Origin: Nonomuraea candida
GTDB lineage: Bacteria > Actinomycetota > Actinomycetes > Streptosporangiales > Streptosporangiaceae
Reading direction: 5' to 3'
DNA length: 64,000 nt
Assembly: GCF_000725485.1 (NCBI RefSeq)
Contig: NZ_JOAG01000018.1
Location: 110,703 to 174,702 of the forward strand
Shown piece by piece: positions 61,532 through 64,000 of the stretch. Each line of letters begins with the position of its first letter. Within the stretch, counting starts at the first letter, position 1. Below the pieces are notes generated by a model, which saw only the letters and a list, made by a program, of their open reading frames with translations, was not told the origin of the DNA and ran no database searches. Both the position numbers and the translations under genes were made by a program.

Positions 61532-63176
61532 CAGCGCCGAGGGCGCCGGGCCGGCCCCGGCCCCCGAAGCTGAGAGTGCCGAGGGCGCCGGGCCGGCGGC
61601 GGCCCCCAAGGCCGGGAGCCCCAAGGGCGCCGGATCGGCGCTGACCCGGCGCGGGCTGCTGATCGGGATCGGCGCGGCCGGCGGCGCGGGCGCCATGTAC
61701 GCCGCCATGGGCGCGCTCGGCCTGGCCCCCTCCGACCAGGACAAGCAGTTCACCGCTCCGCGCCGGGGCGACTTCACCCTGCGCGGCAAGGGCTCGGCCA
61801 AGGTGGTGATCCTCGGCGCGGGCGTGGCCGGGCTGACGGCCGCGTACGAGCTGGGCAAGGCCGGCTACGACTGCACGCTGCTCGAAGCCCGGCAGCAGGC
61901 CGGCGGCAGGAACCTCACGCTGCGCGGCGGCGACCGCCTGACCGAGCTGAACGGCCCGGCCCAGGACGTGCGGTTCGGCCAGGGCGTCTACTTCAACGCC
62001 GGCCCCGGCCGCATCGCCCCCTGGATGGTCGCCCTCGACTACTGCCGCGAGCTGGGCATCCCCATCGAGACGTTCGTCAACAACAACGCCGCCGCGTACG
62101 TGCACACCAACGGCCGGACCGTCCGGGCCCGCACGGCCCGCGCGGACATGTACGGCTACGTCGCCGAGCTGCTGGCCAAGGCCACCGACCTGGGCGCACT
62201 CGACAAGGTGATCACCGGGGAGGACCGGGACCGGCTGCTGGAGTTCCTCAGGAGGTTCGGCGACCTGGGCCCGAAGCTGGAGTACGAGGGCTCCGAGCGG
62301 CGCGGCTTCACCCGGTACCCGGCGCTCGACGGCGGCGCGGCGCTCCCCGCCCCCGGCACCCTCCACCAGGTCCTGGCCGCCGGCACCGGCCGGGCTATCA
62401 CCAACGACTTCGGCTACGAGCAGGCCACCCCCATGTTCCAGCCGGTCGGCGGCATGGACGCCATCGTCACCAAGCTCCAGGAGGCCGTCGGCGCGGACCG
62501 GATCAGGACCGGCGCCAAGGTCACGAAGATCACGAACCTGGCCGACGGCGTCGAGGTCGCCTACACCGGCGGCGTCGTCAAGGCCGACTACTGCATCGCC
62601 ACCCTCCCGCCGCACCTCCTCGCCCGGATCCCGCACAACCTCGGCGCCCAGGTGACCGCCGCGCTCGCCACGCCCGTCCCGGTCGCCGCCGGCAAGATCG
62701 GCCTGGAGTACGGCACCCGCTGGTGGGAGCTGGAGGACCGCATCTACGGCGGCGTCACCGAGACCGACCTGGACATCACCCACATCTGGTACCCGTCGCA
62801 CGACTACCACGCCGAGCGCGGCCTGCTCGTCGGCTACTACAACACCGGCAGCGCCGCCGAGCTGTACGGCGCGCTCACCCCCGAGGACCGGCGGCACAGG
62901 GCGCTCACCCAGGGCAAGAAGATCCACGGCGAGAAGTACCGCCGCGACCTCCTGTCCAGCGCCTCCATCGCCTGGGAGCGCCAGGAGCACATCCAGGGGG
63001 CCTGGGTGCGCTGGCCCTCCTTTGATTCGTCCTTCACTCTTCTGCAACGCCCTGCCGGAAGGGTCTACTTCGCGGGCGACTGGCTCACCCATCTGATCGC
63101 TTGGCAGGCGGGGGCCATGGAGTCCGCCCGAGGCGCCGTCACCGGGCTGCACCAGCGCGTGCTGCAGTCCCCGTGA
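61524..63176 (+). CDS. Tat-exported flavin amine oxidase
   Basis: The 550-residue protein overlaps the peptidase gene by eight bases. An Ala/Gly/Pro-rich N-terminus of two 14-residue repeats (SAEGAGPAPAPEAE type) leads to a twin-arginine signal LTRRGLLIGIGAAGG, so the folded protein is probably exported. FAD binding is shown by VVILGAGVAGLTAAYELGKAG and the C-terminal VYFAGDWLTHLIAWQAGAMESA. The middle resembles L-amino acid or monoamine oxidases (EARQQAGGRN, HIWYPSHDYHAERGLL). It should oxidise an amine to imine plus hydrogen peroxide outside the membrane. Its substrate may be set by the preceding genes. Confidence 0.9.
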   Translation: MADSAEGAGPAPAPEAESAEGAGPAAAPKAGSPKGAGSALTRRGLLIGIGAAGGAGAMYAAMGALGLAPSDQDKQFTAPRRGDFTLRGKGSAKVVILGAGVAGLTAAYELGKAGYDCTLLEARQQAGGRNLTLRGGDRLTELNGPAQDVRFGQGVYFNAGPGRIAPWMVALDYCRELGIPIETFVNNNAAAYVHTNGRTVRARTARADMYGYVAELLAKATDLGALDKVITGEDRDRLLEFLRRFGDLGPKLEYEGSERRGFTRYPALDGGAALPAPGTLHQVLAAGTGRAITNDFGYEQATPMFQPVGGMDAIVTKLQEAVGADRIRTGAKVTKITNLADGVEVAYTGGVVKADYCIATLPPHLLARIPHNLGAQVTAALATPVPVAAGKIGLEYGTRWWELEDRIYGGVTETDLDITHIWYPSHDYHAERGLLVGYYNTGSAAELYGALTPEDRRHRALTQGKKIHGEKYRRDLLSSASIAWERQEHIQGAWVRWPSFDSSFTLLQRPAGRVYFAGDWLTHLIAWQAGAMESARGAVTGLHQRVLQSP

Positions 63177-63238
63177 CGTCACCCGCTGCTCCCCGTGACC
63201 GGAATAGGCTCACGGGAGAAGCGACCAAGGAGTGAAAG

Positions 63239-63751
63239 ATGACGTTGTTGTGGGTGCCCGCGACCGACCGTACCGACCTGCTGGCCGACCCGGTGGCACG
63301 GGCCGTGCCGGGCGTGACGGGCGCCGAGGTGGCCGAGATCGATCCTGATCTGGCCGACACGGCGGCGTTCTGCGAGAAGTACGGCGTGACGCTCGAAGAG
63401 TCGGCCAACTGCGTCGTCGTGGCGGCCAAGCGCGGCGGCGAGACGCGTTACGCCGCGTGCATGGTGCTCGCGACGATGCGCGTCGACGTCAACGGCGTGG
63501 TGCGCAAGCACCTCGACGCCCGCAAGGCCAGCTTCGCCCCGATGGCGGAGGCGGTCGAGCTGACCGGCATGGAATACGGCGGCATCACGCCCCTCGGCCT
63601 GCCCGAGGAGTGGCCGATCCTGGTGGACACGCACGTCGCCGAGCACCCGAGGGTGGTGATCGGCAGCGGCGTGCGCCGGTCGAAGCTGGCCGTCGCCGGC
63701 GCCGCGCTGGCCGGGCTGAAGCGGGCAGAGGTGCTCTCCCTGGCCGGCTGA
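63239..63751 (+). CDS. YbaK/EbsC-like aminoacyl-tRNA deacylase
   Basis: The 170-residue protein starts at ATG 63239 with AAGGAG about eight bases upstream. The YbaK/ProRS-associated fold is seen in ANCVVVAAKRGGETRYAACMVLATMRVDVNGVVRKHL and the loop TGMEYGGITPLGLPEEWPILVD, the typical GGI-P motif. Family proteins hydrolyse mischarged aminoacyl-tRNAs in trans. The N-terminal 40 residues are extra. It lies 62 bases after the amine oxidase on the same strand but seems a separate unit. Confidence 0.9.
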   Translation: MTLLWVPATDRTDLLADPVARAVPGVTGAEVAEIDPDLADTAAFCEKYGVTLEESANCVVVAAKRGGETRYAACMVLATMRVDVNGVVRKHLDARKASFAPMAEAVELTGMEYGGITPLGLPEEWPILVDTHVAEHPRVVIGSGVRRSKLAVAGAALAGLKRAEVLSLAG

Positions 63752-63883
63752 GGAAAAACCGAGGCCGATTCGAGACCGTTGGATGGGAAACCGGATGGGC
63801 CGTGCTGGACGTTGTACGAGTGGGAATGTGGCCTCATGGTTCATCTCGTGGGCGGGGATTAAGCCGGTATGGTGCTTCATGCC

Positions 63884-64000
63884 ATGAACGATGACCGACT
63901 AGGCCCTTACCGGCTGCTCAGGCGGCTCGGTGAAGGCGGGATGGGCGTTGTCCACCTGGCTGTCGACCCTCAGGGGCGGCAGGTGGCGGTCAAGGTCCTG
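63884..64000 (+). CDS. Serine/threonine protein kinase, N-terminal fragment
   Basis: The first 39 codons of a gene that runs out of the window. The product starts [19 protein letters not shown] and shows the glycine-rich loop [13 protein letters not shown] and the ATP-binding lysine in VAVKVL, as in PknB-type kinases. TATGGT lies ten bases before the ATG. Whether it has a transmembrane anchor or sensor domain cannot be seen. Confidence 0.88.
   Translation, partial: MNDDRLGPYRLLRRLGEGGMGVVHLAVDPQGRQVAVKVL

Overview
The window is a very GC-rich, gene-dense stretch of actinobacterial chromosome. Its traits fit a soil actinomycete of the Streptosporangiales (a Nonomuraea-like genus is my guess): GTG/TTG starts, ATGA/GTGA overlaps, several apparently leaderless promoters, a helix-turn-helix/DUF397 pair, a BTAD-type regulator and the GlgE pathway. 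I see no tRNA, rRNA, CRISPR array, integrase or insertion sequence. One gene runs off each end.

Layout. 1-5.3 kb: the end of an acyl-CoA synthetase gene and five overlapping genes whose order and lengths match the mycobacterial igr operon (fadE28-fadE29-chsH2-chsH1-ltp2), which removes the last three side-chain carbons of cholesterol as propionyl-CoA. 5.4-10.7 kb: a sigma-like protein with a C-terminal membrane anchor, divergent from a four-gene OpuC/ProU-type osmoprotectant importer. 10.7-17 kb: flavin reductase, SppA, a zinc-type oxidoreductase, a DUF2306 membrane protein and a NarL-type two-component pair. 17-22 kb: two small unknown genes divergent from an XRE/DUF397 pair, RidA and a TetR regulator, a decayed ABC permease, and a lysine-rich 45-residue peptide coupled to a protein-isoaspartate-methyltransferase-like enzyme. 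22-25.6 kb: two secreted subtilisin-like proteases.

25.8-41.4 kb is dominated by alpha-glucan metabolism: GlgB, the operon glgE-treS-mak (trehalose to maltose to maltose-1-phosphate to glucan), divergent GlgP, and an RpiR regulator. A BTAD/NB-ARC regulator and a divergent imine-reductase-like gene lie between them. 41-52.6 kb: a secreted amidase, an asymmetric ABC exporter pair, a methyltransferase, and three regulator/enzyme sets with visible palindromic operators (a SoxR-like site before a quinone oxidoreductase, WYL/DinB, TetR/quinone oxidoreductase). 52.6-58.8 kb: an XRE-ImmA/IrrE protein with an unknown partner, a secreted HNH nuclease, a rhodanese-CBS fusion, a cysteine-free HesB-like protein, a frameshifted HhH DNA-repair gene and an enoyl-CoA hydratase. 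59-63.2 kb: an overlapping four-gene operon (coiled coil, QueC-like PP-loop ATPase, M55 D-aminopeptidase, Tat-exported flavin amine oxidase). It is my best candidate for an undescribed system. The window ends with a YbaK-like deacylase and the start of a Ser/Thr kinase.

A recurrent oddity is short GC-rich tandem repeats (13-57 bp units, a different sequence at each site). Many sit at the 3' ends of genes, and several include a stop codon. All functions are inferred from reading translations and motifs; no searches were run.
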